Numbered from the stretch's first letter, positions 50,200 to 60,846 are shown. The stretch is DNA of 64,000 nt from Pinus tabuliformis (GCA_031772625.1 CM062820.1:319074545-319138544); one strand, 5' to 3'. Notes: a model not told the origin generated them from the sequence alone. Numbers and translations are program-made.

Positions 50200-50886
50200 T
50201 TCAAACTGTAGTGAATAGTTGAAACAGCAGCAGCTACATTACTTCAGCAAACCTGCAGATTTTTTCCTACAATGCTATCTGGTCGCATATCGCATTTTTC
50301 CCTTGTTTCATTTTTAGTTACCTTTTGTTTTCTGTGATCGCGATCTTGCGATGCGATCAAATCACAGATCACAGATCACAAATCTTAAACTTCTGCGCGT
50401 TAAGCCCTTTGCTCCTTATCCGCAGATGCGATGGTGCGATGTTGTGATAAGCCATGCATTAAATTTCGATAAGATATTTTCAGCAGTGTAATTAATGATA
50501 CTTACCGCGGTTGGTAAATGTAGGTGAAATTTTTAATTTTATAATTTTCTATTTTACGGAAATATGGGCACAAGCAACACGTATTGTAAGATATTTTTGT
50601 GTTGTTCATTATATAAAAAAAATGCAAGAGTAGACACAAGTGTGTAGAATTAGAGAAGAAGAGTTTTTTTTTCCTGCAACGCACAACAATGCTGAAACTG
50701 TGGTTTTCTGAGATAGTGAAATTAGTTTCTGGAACTGAAGTGTTCCTATTGTAACCCCTCTGAAGAGGAAGACTATTTTTGTAACAATTTTTTTTTTTTT
50801 TTAATGATTAAGATCCTGTATTTGAAACAGAGCGTTGTTCTCTATACAATTTCTTTTGTGTTTGAAATAAATAGAAATTTCCAACA
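50185..50886 (+). repeat. 3' LTR of the SDR-C copia element
   Basis: 702 bp. It begins TG followed by the perfect 18-bp palindrome TTGAAATTATAATTTCAA. It carries the 163-bp block missing from the 5' LTR. Its gcgat hairpin has decayed to cac/aca words, the pattern of CpG loss. Confidence 0.88.
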
Positions 50887-51945
50887 CTTCTAACTTCTTA
50901 CACGTTATTTTCAGTGAAGCAAAAGTGTCCTCTAAGTGGTAGAATATATAATAATGTGAATTCAGGGCAAGCATAACATTGTGTCTGTTTCCATATGAAT
51001 GTCTGTAAGTGTCATGAGCGCATTGTGTGCCATCATCCGCCAGTTTCAGTGTCTACATGAACGGTGCAGCGTACATCATGTAACGTGACTTGTAATCTTC
51101 ATGAGTGTGTAATATTAAATATCACTTTTCCACTTAATTGAGTCTTAAGGCTGGTTGAGTTAAAAAAATTTAAGTATTTCATGGATGTGAGCAGTGACAT
51201 TTAGTTTTTCTAAGATAAATATTGGGGTTTAGTGTTTCCTAAATGGTAACATAGGCACGCCCGCCACCGCCACCAAGGCTACCGAGATCACCACCTGTTA
51301 TTAAATGGCGTGCAACTTATTCCATCGGTATAACCTATCGTCCCACTCACTTGTTCACACGTTAATGTACTTCCACCAGTATCAACGAACTATAAGTCTG
51401 GTATGTTTTAGTAAAATAGTTACGTCTTTCAAGTTTCGCCCAACGATATATTAGCCAAACAGATCTGAGATTATGAAGTCAAGCCTCACTTTTCCTCCTT
51501 TCATTTTTTTCCCTTTCCCACGAAAGAGTCGCTACACTACATGATGGTATGGTTATGCTTCGCTTTACCTTTGACTTGGAAGCACTAAGGTTAGCGAAAT
51601 ATTTGGTTTGTTTAATTTCCGGCAGGGACTCGCAAAGAACCTCTAAAGGGATAGACTCGCGATTGTCCATGTCTTCAAGAACTGAATCCCAAAGTTCTGT
51701 ACCCTGCTCCACCAAAATCCGTTTCCTTTCAATGCCGGATTCCGCTTCCAAACGAAATGAAGAGGACGCCAGATCATCTTCCATAGGTAGCCGGAATTAT
51801 TGTGGATCCTCTCAGGCAATAGACGCCACAGTCATAGGCGTGGGCAGCCTTTTCCGGGGTGTCATAGGAGCCCAGTGAAATTCTACCATTGGAATTGGGC
51901 ATTCAAATTTTCGACCCCCATTTCTCCATTCGAATTCCTTTGAAC
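50887..51945. other. 3' flank of SDR-C (array flank)
   Basis: Continues the SDR 3' UTR and downstream flank, matching 15.4-16.3 and 59.5-60.9 kb. Position 51395-51409 (agtctggtatgtttt) is the empty site of the SINE at 60058-60340. The only coding-like content is the piece at 51603-51784. Confidence 0.8.
51603..51784 (-). pseudogene. Conserved exon-like fragment of unknown protein, copy 1
   Basis: On the minus strand it reads MEDDLASSSFRLEAESGIER, then QGTELWDSVLEDMDNRESIP and LEVLCESLPEI. The array copy at 60677-60846 keeps the same frame open with many substitutions, most of which conserve the acidic, Ser-rich character. That suggests it was once a coding exon, probably near a C terminus. 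I do not recognise the family. In the SDR-A unit the equivalent place (about 24727-24905) has lost it. Confidence 0.4.
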
Positions 51946-52185
51946 AGATAAAATTACAGACACTCAATAATATATTCTATTAATTTGAATGAGGAAATTA
52001 CACACATATTTATACAATCAATAGTCTCAAGATAGGAATGCTATCTTAGATGTACAGTAGTGTGGTTCAGAGATTCTCTCAACCACACACTAAACTAAGA
52101 GAAACTAAATTCCTATTATGTAGAAACAGACTCCTCAAATGGAGAATTACAACCATAGACAAGTAGGAATTAATTATTTCTAACT
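51946..52185 (-). repeat. 3' LTR of the small element
   Basis: 240 bp, about 15 differences or fewer from the partner by eye. On the minus strand it starts AGTTAGAAATAATTAATTCC. Confidence 0.85.
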
Positions 52186-52646
52186 CCCCCCCTTAATGAC
52201 TACTTGTCATGATAATGATTCACAAAGTCTGGTTGTGGTCAAACATAACAAAAAATATGTTGACATCCATATAAAAGAGCAACCATCCACCGGAATGTAT
52301 GGGTACCAACCGCTGTAACCGCTAGTCCTTGTGCATACATGATTCTGTCGACCATTATCATTGCATATATGTACCTACAAATCCACCACCATCGGGTGAA
52401 TTACATGTGCAGAACTTCCAAAAACAAAGAGAGATCAGTGCCTTTCTAAGCCAAATATTCATGTCCAAATAACAATCGCAAACAGTTGCGCTGATTGCGC
52501 CTTTCAACGCAACTGTCAAATAGAAAAGTGCACCAACCCTGTTATGCTCAGACACACCAATATCTGAGACTGTGAGCCAGGTGTTACTGCAGTCCACCTG
52601 CTCTTACGAGCACAAAGCTCTCGTGTACACGTTAGCCACTCAGGCA

Positions 52647-52835
52647 ATATGCCACCACCAAGCACGTCCGATCTACCACCACCGGGCAAATCCGCCAACT
52701 TCAATATGCCACCACCGGGCAAGTTTGATCTGCCACCACCGGGCAAATCTACCAACATCAATATGCCACCATCGGGCAAGTCCGATCTGCCACCACCGTG
52801 CAAATCCAGAACTTAAATGTGCCACCTCCAGGCAA
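52647..52835. repeat. 57-bp tandem repeat built on ccaccaccgggcaa
   Basis: The unit gatct(a/g)ccaccaccgggcaa... with an inner atatgccaccaccgggcaa is repeated about 2.5 to 3 times with few changes. On the minus strand it would read PGGGRSNLPGGGILKLADL-type units, but no start or domain supports translation. It may be a structural or expansion-prone segment of the element's interior. Confidence 0.8.
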
Positions 52836-54176
52836 ATCCTGTAGCCACTAAGGCTCTATGGATGGTTTCTGGCTCACCACCAACCAGCCACAAAGGCAAT
52901 CCATTACAAAGTGGTTTTAAGATCACCATGAACTTTCAAATACCTTTAAAAGGCTTACATTTCATTCAACATTTTGGAGTTTCTGGGTACATACAATGAC
53001 CATTACAACCACTGGACTTGTTTATAACATGCTAGGGAGTCTATTCCACAAACCACACTAACTTGAACAAACATCTATTTTGTTGTCCACCATAAACATT
53101 GTCGCTGCTGCTTTGCTCCATCTATTCATTGTTTACATCTTGGGCATCCTTGTCTGTTCAAATAACTTCTTCAAACTCCATGCTTAACTTTGTCATCCGT
53201 TAGAGTTGCAAATTCTAACAAAATAACTTTACTTAAATTGAGTTAGCTAAGCTCAATAAGCGCACACTAATTTTATCCATCATTCCAAGACATTAAAAAA
53301 ATAAAATTCAGATTAACAAAGCATCAAATTTCTCTATCTGTGCAATCTGATAAATTCTAAAGCCCAAGCGTAACATTGAACACCATTCCAGCTCTAAGGA
53401 CTTGCACTGTCATGCCTCTACAATGTACTCAACCCATCACCAACAACCCTCACACTGTACCCACGATTTGACCACACAGGCAAGCGTGTTCACCACGACT
53501 CAGCCTCCCAAGCGAAGGCACCACTAATGAGCTTTCACTGCACTCGAATCTCAAGAGTGATAGGTCTGCACGCAGACTCACAAAGCTGCTGCTCCTCAAC
53601 GATGGGTAGATTCACCACTGCCTGATCCTTAGATCCACCACCGCTTAAATCACGCTCTCTCACTGGGAGACACACCACGAATCCGCCGAGCGCAACTACA
53701 TATATGATCCACATATCCACAGGTGAGAAGGCAGGAACAAGATCAGCCTCAAACACTGCCTACCACGATGCTTCAATGCACAGCAAAGACATATTTGCTC
53801 CTCACTGGCACTGATCCGACGAATCTGACAACTCTGTTCCTAATTCACATTGATTTTCAGGCAGACTCACAACCACGACTGTCCACGCTCGCCGCATGCA
53901 GTTGAGCCCTCCAAAGTTCATAGCGCCAAGGCTCCTCCACGTCATCCATTGGCCACATAATTCGTTCCTTGAAGACATAGGTAACAGTGTGCATTTGTTG
54001 CCCTTACTCCCAGACCTCGTGTATCTCTGGAAAGAGGAAAAAAAAAGCTGTATGATCATCGATAATCACAGGTTGTGAGTTCAATAGCTCTGGTCTGCAA
54101 AAATCCCAGAGAAATATGGATAGCATGGAAGAGTCAAGCTCAGAAAACCGTGGCTCTGTGAGGAGATCATCTAAAT

Positions 54177-54608
54177 TTGCCGCCCGAAATGTCTCGTAAC
54201 ACACTATGTATAAGCACACCAGGAGCTCGAGCAAGCGGTCAAATGGTCAGTACTCCATCCCCATCACGGAGCCAGTATAGTGACAGGTTCATTCCTAGCA
54301 GATCGGGATCGAACCTCAAAGGCTTCGCATTGCTGGATAAATCCTCGCCTTCTCCCTCCGCCGCAGGGAAATCCGGTGACGGCCGAGAGGATGGGTCGGC
54401 AGAGGCTTATTCTTCACTGTTGAGGACGGAACTTTTCGGTCCCAATGTCGACACTCTTTCTCCGGCCATGCCAGAGAAGGCTGCAGGTTACGGTTGCAGG
54501 GACTCGAAGAATTCCCCCATGAGCCCCAACAGGAATATTTTCAGATTCAAAGTTAACGCAGCCCCATCCTGCAGATCCGACCACCATGCAGTCGGTAAAA
54601 CTCCATAA
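54177..54608 (+). pseudogene. FZR: Captured N-terminal exon of FIZZY-RELATED/CDH1 (APC/C activator)
   Basis: A 143-codon plus-strand frame. It reads STPSPSRSQ, then YSDRFIPSRSGSNL, the C-box (DRFIPSR) that binds the anaphase-promoting complex. Next come a Ser/Pro/Gly linker, the block AYSSLLRTELFGP typical of plant FZR/CCS52 proteins, PEKA, and SPNRNIFRFKVN. These occur in the order known for FZR N-termini. The seven WD40 repeats that recognise substrates are absent; the frame ends after HHAVGKTP. Its composition is much GC-richer than the surroundings. It lies antisense to the retroelement, inside its two LTRs, so it is a transduced host-gene fragment. Whether the frame is transcribed is unknown. 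If expressed it would lack the substrate-binding domain. Confidence 0.8.
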
Positions 54609-54792
54609 ATGTGATCAGGCATATTCATGCGAACAGTAACACACTATCCACCAGGCAGCATGTAAAATCTATCACACCACGATTTTCCCTCAACAGATAT
54701 TTAGATATAGATGGACAAACAAAACACTAAAAAATATACAATTTTATTTCTTCAGCCCAGTAGCGGCCAAGCCCTCACAGGCTCTGATACCA

Positions 54793-55032
54793 AGACAAAA
54801 TTACAGAAACTCAATAATATATTCTATTAATTTGAATGAGGAAATTACACACATATTTATACAATCAATAGTCTCAAGATAGGAATGCTATCTTAGACAG
54901 ACAGTAGTGTGGTTGAGAGATTCCCTCAACCACACACTAAACTAAGAGAAACTAAATTCCTATTATGTAGGAACAAACTCCTCAAGTGGAGAATTACAAC
55001 CATAGACAAGTAGGAATTAATTATTTCTAACT
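54793..55032 (-). repeat. 5' LTR of the small element
   Basis: 240 bp. It directly follows the primer-site complement (…ctgatacca) and directly precedes the tgaac duplication. Confidence 0.85.
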
Positions 55033-55652
55033 TGAACTGCATTGACTTCAGTGAGCGTATTTCGAATATACGTTGGCCGTTCTGATTTGAAGGAGTTTTA
55101 TCGTCAGGTTGTTGTTAAGGTATTGGGAATCTAACTTAGAGCGTTGTTATGAAAACAAAGAGATTATTATGGTGGCAAGATTCGAACTCGGCACACACAG
55201 AGTTGCTACTACACTTGTGCAGTGAACAACCGTGAACGAAAGAGGCTGGGAGTGTCTGTAGTTGACCAACAGATTTACATAGAAAGAGTGCGTGAGGATT
55301 TTCTTTTGGACAACTGCCGCTTAAACAACAAAGTACGCAGAAGGATTTTCTAAATTTTTAGGCTGCGCTCTTTAGGAATCTGATTTGATCACTGAATTTG
55401 ATTTAATGAGCGCCTCACTTTTAGTTTCATCAAGTCAGAGATGACATGGTTACTTATCAATTTTTCTTTTGGTGGATGACTGGAATTTAATTTCCCCACT
55501 TGACTTGGTTCATCTAGACTCAACTAAAACTTTAATGCGTCATTGATATCGTGTGAGCCCTGAATTTGTGTGGAAAGGCAACTCAGAGTTAGCATATGAA
55601 ATTGATAGGGTTTGAATTTGGAAAGCCATGCACATGTCCTAATACGTTCTAG
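55033..55652. repeat. Array flank, second copy of 25069-25610
   Basis: Shares the gctactacact(t/a)gtgcagtgaac block, the regular cctcacttttagtttcat and acttgacttggttcatct words and the end at cctaatacgttc with 25.07-25.61 kb. Its end is cut by the copia LTR at 55653. Its own tRNA-like word is aagattcgaactcgg at 55168-55182. Confidence 0.85.
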
Positions 55653-56457
55653 CTGTTAGAAAAAAAAAAGAATTTACATCGAGAGGAAAAGGGAAGTTGA
55701 GTTGTTTCACGAAGCTTGATTTCGCACAGCTATATAAAGGCTTAATAAAACACGGTATTCACTTACAAAAACACGTAGTAAAGTCTGGAGCAATACAATA
55801 AAATGTAATAAAACACATAATTCACTTACTGCAAAAACAAAGTAAAGCTTGGAGCAACACGATAAAACTTAAGATTAAAATCTAATTTATGAAATACATT
55901 CATATGACACTGCTGCTCATTCACCAAGTAAAAACAAGGTTTACAGTGATTTACACTTCACCAGGGGTTGCAGAGTAGCACGCAATAAATTAGAGTAACT
56001 GTTGTTTTCACGTGCCCACCAAAATTTTCTCCACAATTTTCTCTTAGACAAAAATTTTCTCCACAATTTTCTCTTCGCTACCTCACAGACTTTCACTTTC
56101 TTTCTCTCTCTCTTGCAAAATGACTTTTACATCCATATTTATCTCAACATATAATTTTACATTAATACATGACAGAGCAAATAATTAATACGCTGTTGTT
56201 GTTGAGTGTGGACAGTAATCACGCAGGTGTTTGTGGAATATGGGAAATAGTTGCACAGTAAATTCTTGCTCGTATTTACTAAACTTCATTAAATTCCTTA
56301 ACTTCTGTGATGTGCTATAGAATGGTTCGTGCGGTACTTCTGTTCTGGCTTCAGTCCTTCCATCTTCAAACAAAGACGCAACCTGCAAAAATACTTTTGA
56401 CAAGTATGGTTATTGTCAGGGTGTTTAACGCAGTGGTTAGGATTAATATTTCCAAGA
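55653..56457 (-). repeat. 3' LTR of the truncated copia element
   Basis: The outer end (55653) is placed where homology to the SDR array flank stops (ttctag/ctgttag). The inner end is placed by analogy with the other copia elements: a degraded tccaa(c/g)a followed by a pyrimidine tract. A 28-bp word aaaattttctccacaattttctctt is repeated in tandem at about 56022-56078. There is no second LTR to confirm the limits. Confidence 0.65.
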
Positions 56458-56479
56458 CTCTTCCTTAATCACAATCGTC

Positions 56480-59307
56480 GCCATTGACAATTCCCAAATA
56501 GTTTATGAGATAAATAAAAAATTCACATGTCAATTACTTTGTGAAGATATCAACAAATTGTTCCTATGACTTGCAATGCTACAACACAATTTCATCATTG
56601 TTAATCAACTCTCTAATAAAATGATTTTTAGCATCAATATGCTTGGTCCGCTTGTGAAAGACAAAATTCTTTGACAATGTAATTGTTGAGGTGTTGTCAC
56701 AGAAAATAGTTGTCGTTTCCTCTTGGTCATGACGAAAATCCCTCAACACCATTCTCATCCAAACTGCCTGACACATTGTTGCTGTTGCTGCAACATATTC
56801 AACTTCTATTGTTGACAGTGACACTATTCGCTGCTTCTTGGGGTCCCGTGAAATGGCTCCGAAACCTAAATGGAAAACATATCCTGATGTGCTCTTTTTG
56901 TCATCGACACTTCTTGCCCAATCACTGTCAGTGTAACCAACCAGCCTGAAATTGCTTGTTGTTGTGTACAAAACACCATACTATTTTGTCTCGTTGACAT
57001 ACCTTAGAATCATTTTCCCTGCTTTCTAATGTGTCTCCTTGTCTCCATGAACCTCGACACCAAACTTATTGCATACATTATATCCAGCCTAGTGGCAGTG
57101 AAATACATCAAGCTTCCTATCATGCTTTTTTATAATGTCGGATTGACATTGCTGTTGCAATCTTCTCTGCTCAACTTCAACCACATGATAGTTGGAGTTG
57201 GTGCGGACTTGCTGTTATGCATTTTAAATCTCTTCAAAATGTCTACCACAGACTTTGCTTGAAAAATAAAAATGCCATTTTCTGTTTGCTTCACTTTTAT
57301 GCCCAAAAAATATTTTAACAGTCCCAAGTTAGTCATTTCAAATTCACTCTTCATGACTTGTTTGATATCAGCGATGAGGAAACATCACTACCTGTAAAAA
57401 TCAAATCATCTACATATAGGACAACAATAAGAATCTCACCATCACTGTCTTTGATTTAGAGAGTAGGCTCACTGTCACATTTTTCGAAACCATCGTCCAA
57501 CAAGTAGGCATCTATCAAGCTATACCATGCGCGTGGTGCTTGCTTAAGCCCATAAAGAGCTTTCCCCAACCGATACACTTTGTCTTATTGGCCTTCTACC
57601 TCATAACCAGGCGGTTGCACAACATACACTTCCTCTTTCAGCACTCCATTTAAGAACGTTGATTTTACATCCATCTGATACACTTTCCATTTGTGTTGCG
57701 CGACAATCGCCACAACTACATGCACTGTCTCCATCCTCGTTACTGGAACGAACGTCTCCGCGTAATCTCTTCCATGTTGTTTCTTGTATCCTTTGACAAC
57801 TAGCCTTTCTTTGTGCCTTCCAATCTTTCCCTCAATGTTGTTTTTGGTCTTATAGACCCACTTCACTCTAATGACACGTTTTCCTTTCAAAAGATTCATT
57901 AACTCCCATGTGTCATTCCTTTCTATTGCTTCTATTTCTTCCTCCATTGTCACAACCTATTTTTCTTCTTTGACTGCATCCTCAAAATGGATTGGGTCAT
58001 CTACATGACAAAACAAGGCAAATAAGGAATTGAGACCAACGCTACTATCAATTTCATCTTGTTCATAAATTTCATTTAAATTTCTGAATTTTGGTCTTCT
58101 TGTGCTTGTTGAAGATGGGCTTCACATGTCACTTGGTGTTGCACTCTTGGAGAAGCGCTTTCTTGGCTGCGCGAAACTATCCTATTATTTGTTGATGGTG
58201 TTACTTGCTCTCTGCTTTGTTGCACTTGAATAGGAGTAGAGTGAGTCACTGTTGAGGAATTACTTGTTGTTGTTAGTTCCTCTTTATCCTCATGTGGTAT
58301 ACATGCTTTGACATTAACTGTCTTCTCTAAACTTCCATCCCATGCTTCCTCTTCTATGAACTGCAAATCTCTGCTGATTATGACCTTCTTGGTTAATGGA
58401 TTGTAGATTTTGTATGCCTTGTATTCATTATTCTATCCAACAAATATACATTTCTCCCCCTTGCTGTCCAACTTATTCCTCAACTCATCCGGGACATGTG
58501 CATACACCACACATCCAAAATCTCTCATGTGAGTGACACTATGCTTTCTTCCACTCCATGTATCTTTAGGAACTATGTTTTGGATGCTTTTGGTTAGACA
58601 CCTTTTCAAGATATATGTTGCAAAAGCAACAACTTTAGCCCAATAATCATTTGGCAAATGCTTTGCCTTCATCATACTCCTTGCCATTTCCATAATGGTC
58701 CTATTCTTCCTTTCTACCACACCATTTTGCTGTGATGTATATCTTGTTGTAAACTGTTTGTGAATTCCATGCTCCCTAAGAAATTGAAGGAAGTCATCTG
58801 AGATGTATTCGCCACCTCTGTCAGTCCTAAAGACTTTGATGTAGTGTTTGCTTTGCTTCTCAACATGATATTTTTATTGGCGAAAGTGTTCAAACACTTC
58901 ACTTTTCTGTTTTAAGAAATAGACCCATGTATTCCTTGTGTAGTCATTTATGAAGGTCAATAAATAGTCACTGCCACCAATTGATGGTGCCTGCATTGGT
59001 CCAAATAGATCTGAGTGGAAAATCTCCAAAGGTGCCTTTTCCCTTACTGACTTTCCTGTTGGAAATGTCTCTCTATATTGTTTTCCCAAGATACATCCTT
59101 CACATATGTTGTCGGGTTTTTCTATGAGTGGTAGTCCCTTCACCATGCCTTTCCTATGCATCAAGTTCAAAATTCCAAAGATGAGATGACCAAATCTCAA
59201 ATGCCATAATCAATTTTCATCTTTGACCTCCGCTTGAACTTTTACATGTATGACAACTGCATCTTTTCTTCCATTCTCTTGTGAGTTGATTGAGAGTTGT
59301 GCTTGTG
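56480..59307 (-). pseudogene. Copia Pol remnant (integrase, RT, RNase H)
   Basis: Minus strand, in pieces from high to low coordinate. 59200-58874: LRFGHLIFGILNLMHRKG and EIFHSDLFGPMQ. About 58800: the AD-GGEY block. 58720-58433: VERKNRTIMEMARSMMKAK. 57953-57585: TWELMNLLKGKRVIRVKWVY and VKSTFLNGVLKEEVYVVQP. About 57420: YVDDLIF-like region. 57354-57130: MKSEFEMTNLGLLKYFLGI. 56971-56579: YTDSDWARSVDDKKSTSGY and VEVEYVAA. It is more diverged from the elements at 46-50 and 62-64 kb than these are from each other. Stops are frequent; near its 3' end several Gln codons have become stops. Confidence 0.85.
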
Positions 59308-59539
59308 CAATTACCTGAAACAAGGAAATGCTTCGGCTGTTTCAGAAGAGGATAAGACCGCCGTGGAGTCATTGGCCAATAGTGTTGCCAAATTGGAGGG
59401 AGTGGCTCTTAAAGCTGACGATATTGCGGAGGCTAGTCTGTATTTGGAGAGCGATGAGGCTAAATATGTTAGCGGGCATAACCTTGTAGTGGATGGCGGA
59501 GTCTCAGTTGTTAACCATTCTTGGAAGCTCTACCGTTGA
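59308..59539 (+). pseudogene. SDR-D: C-terminal fragment of the dehydrogenase, frame open
   Basis: From the joint it encodes the last 76 residues of the SDR in one open frame, NYLKQGNASAVSEEDKTAVE to the end [10 protein letters not shown], matching residues 216-291 of SDR-A with few changes. The cofactor and catalytic parts are absent. The TGA is at 59537-59539, and the 3' UTR matches that of SDR-A. It has no promoter of its own visible; its upstream neighbour is copia pol in antisense. Confidence 0.92.
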
Positions 59540-60057
59540 TGGTTCTTACACATTATTATCAGTGAAGCAAGGGAGTCCTCTAAGTGGTAGAATATATAAT
59601 AATGTGAATTCAAGGCAAGCATATCATTGTGTATGTTTCCATATGAATGTCTGTAAGTGTCATGAGGGCATTGTGTGCCATAAGTGTCTACATGAACGAT
59701 ACAACGTACATCATGTAACGTAACTTTAATCTTCATGAGTCTTGAGGCTGGTTGAGTTATAAATTTTTAAGTATGTCAAGGCTATGATCAGTGACATTTA
59801 TTATTGGTACTAGACCATTAATCTATTCTATAGGAAAAAATTAAATTTTTAGTTTTTCTACGATAAATATTGGGGTTTGGTGTTTCCTAAATGGTAACAT
59901 AGGCACGTCCGCCACCACCACCAAGGCTACCAACATCACCACCTATTATTAAATGGCGTGCAGCTTATTCCATCGGTATAACCTGTCGTCGCACTCACTT
60001 GTTCACACATTTACATACTTCCACCATTGTCAACGAACTATAAGTCTAGTATGTTTT

Positions 60058-60340
60058 TTTTTTTTTTTACAACATGGTGAATCGGTAACTGTCTGGCCTA
60101 ATCTAAGGGAGATCCAGGATCAAACCTCAACGCTGCCACTATAACACCAAGAGCATAACCAACCACCTGCAAGTCAGGTATACTAAGTTTCTATGATTTT
60201 AGCAAGGGCAGACTCACGGGAAAGGGGAATCCGCCCCTCTAGCCGCCACCACAGCAGGTCAATGTACTCAATGAGATTTGAACGTCCGTCTACCTAGGCA
60301 TAGCCCATGTGACTTATCGTCAAACCACACATCACTGTAC
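60058..60340 (-). mobile_element. tRNA-derived SINE with 15-bp target duplication
   Basis: Exact 15-bp duplications AGTCTAGTATGTTTT lie at 60043-60057 and 60341-60355. The insert is 283 bp. The left end is a T run (60054-60070), meaning a poly-A tail on the minus strand. Near the right end the minus strand has a B-box-like GTTCAAATCTC and, about 40 bp upstream of it, a loose A-box (taagtcacatggg). The paralogous flank of SDR-C has the empty site with one copy of the 15 bp (51395-51409, one mismatch). These are the hallmarks of a LINE-mobilised SINE. Confidence 0.9.
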
Positions 60341-60676
60341 AGTCTAGTATGTTTTCAAGTAGTAAAATAGTTACATCTTTCAAGTTTCGCCCAACGATAT
60401 ATTCGCCAAATAGATCTGAGATTCTGAAGTCAAGCCTCAGTTTTCCTCCTTTTCATTTTTTCCCCTTTCCCACTAAAGAGTCGCTACACTAAATGATGGC
60501 ATGCTTATGCTTCGCTTTATCTTTGACTTGGAAGGGCTAAGGTTAGCGAAATATTTGGTTTGTTTCATCCCTGGTTTGGATATTTGATCAGTCGCTCCAT
60601 CCTAGACTTCTTCTGCAGCAAACTTGGACGCAACCGCTTGAATTTGTGGCGGAGATAGAGAAGAGGTGCAGGGAAT

Positions 60677-60846
60677 TTCCAGCGGGGACTCACAAAGAAC
60701 CTCTAAAGGGATAGACTCGCGACTGTCCATGTCTTCAACAATTGAATCCCAAAGTTCTGTACCCTGCTCCACCGAAATCTGTTGCCTTTCAATGCCGAAT
60801 TCCGCTTCCCCACAAAAGGAAGAGGACAGCAGATCATCTTCCAGAG
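60677..60846 (-). pseudogene. Conserved exon-like fragment of unknown protein, copy 2
   Basis: The paralog of 51603-51784. On the minus strand it reads EDDLLSSSFCGEAEFGIERQ, then QGTELWDSIVEDMDSRESIP and LEVLCESP. After that it continues to EIPCTSSLSPPQIQAVASKF and AAEEV before a stop (about 60617), further than copy 1. The frame stays open over the whole shared length. Family unknown. Confidence 0.4.

Larger units (their letters stand above)
45340..50886 (+). mobile_element. Ty1/copia retrotransposon (Tnt1-like) inserted in the SDR-C 3' UTR
   Basis: LTRs: left about 45340-45878, right 50185-50886, both ending AAATTTCCAACA. The primer-binding site TGGTATCAGAGC (initiator tRNA-Met) begins at 45879 and the polypurine tract aaattaaagggatag precedes 50185. 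Internal order is Gag, protease, integrase, RT, RNase H, as in Ty1/copia. The word ttcta occurs at 45331 and 50888, consistent with a target duplication, although the left end has drifted. The element splits the SDR-C 3' UTR: gatggttct is left of it and cttacacgttatt right of it, continuous in SDR-A and SDR-D. Five nonsense codons and one 20-codon deletion inactivate it. Confidence 0.93.
51946..55032 (-). mobile_element. Small non-autonomous LTR retrotransposon carrying a captured CDH1/FZR gene piece
   Basis: Two 240-bp LTRs (51946-52185 and 54793-55032) are nearly identical. The 5-bp target duplication tgaac is perfect (51941-51945 and 55033-55037). Next to the right LTR, 54777-54792 is the complement of TGGTATCAGAGCCTG, an initiator tRNA-Met primer site abutting the LTR; next to the left LTR is a C-rich tract (complement of the polypurine tract). 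Both place it on the minus strand. With these boundaries the LTR ends are AG...CT, not TG...CA. The 2.6-kb interior has no gag, protease, RT or integrase. It holds a 57-bp tandem repeat and a plus-strand fragment of a FIZZY-RELATED gene. It resembles LARD/TRIM-type non-autonomous elements. Confidence 0.88.
55653..59311 (-). mobile_element. 5'-truncated Ty1/copia element fused to SDR-D
   Basis: Left end: an approximately 805-bp 3' LTR (about 55653-56457) starting tgttagaa. At the inner side, ctcttcctta is the complement of a decayed polypurine tract. Then come RNase H, RT and integrase on the minus strand. The protein homology ends in the region just before the pre-integrase block; Gag, the protease core and the 5' LTR are missing. 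At 59308-59311 the four bases caat are shared by both partners and the sequence switches to SDR exon 2. This is a deletion joint. Confidence 0.85.

Noticed and set aside
52516..52844. Gly/Arg- or His/Pro-rich frames over the 57-bp repeat
   Set aside because: Both strands are open because the repeat length is a multiple of three; this alone does not indicate a protein.
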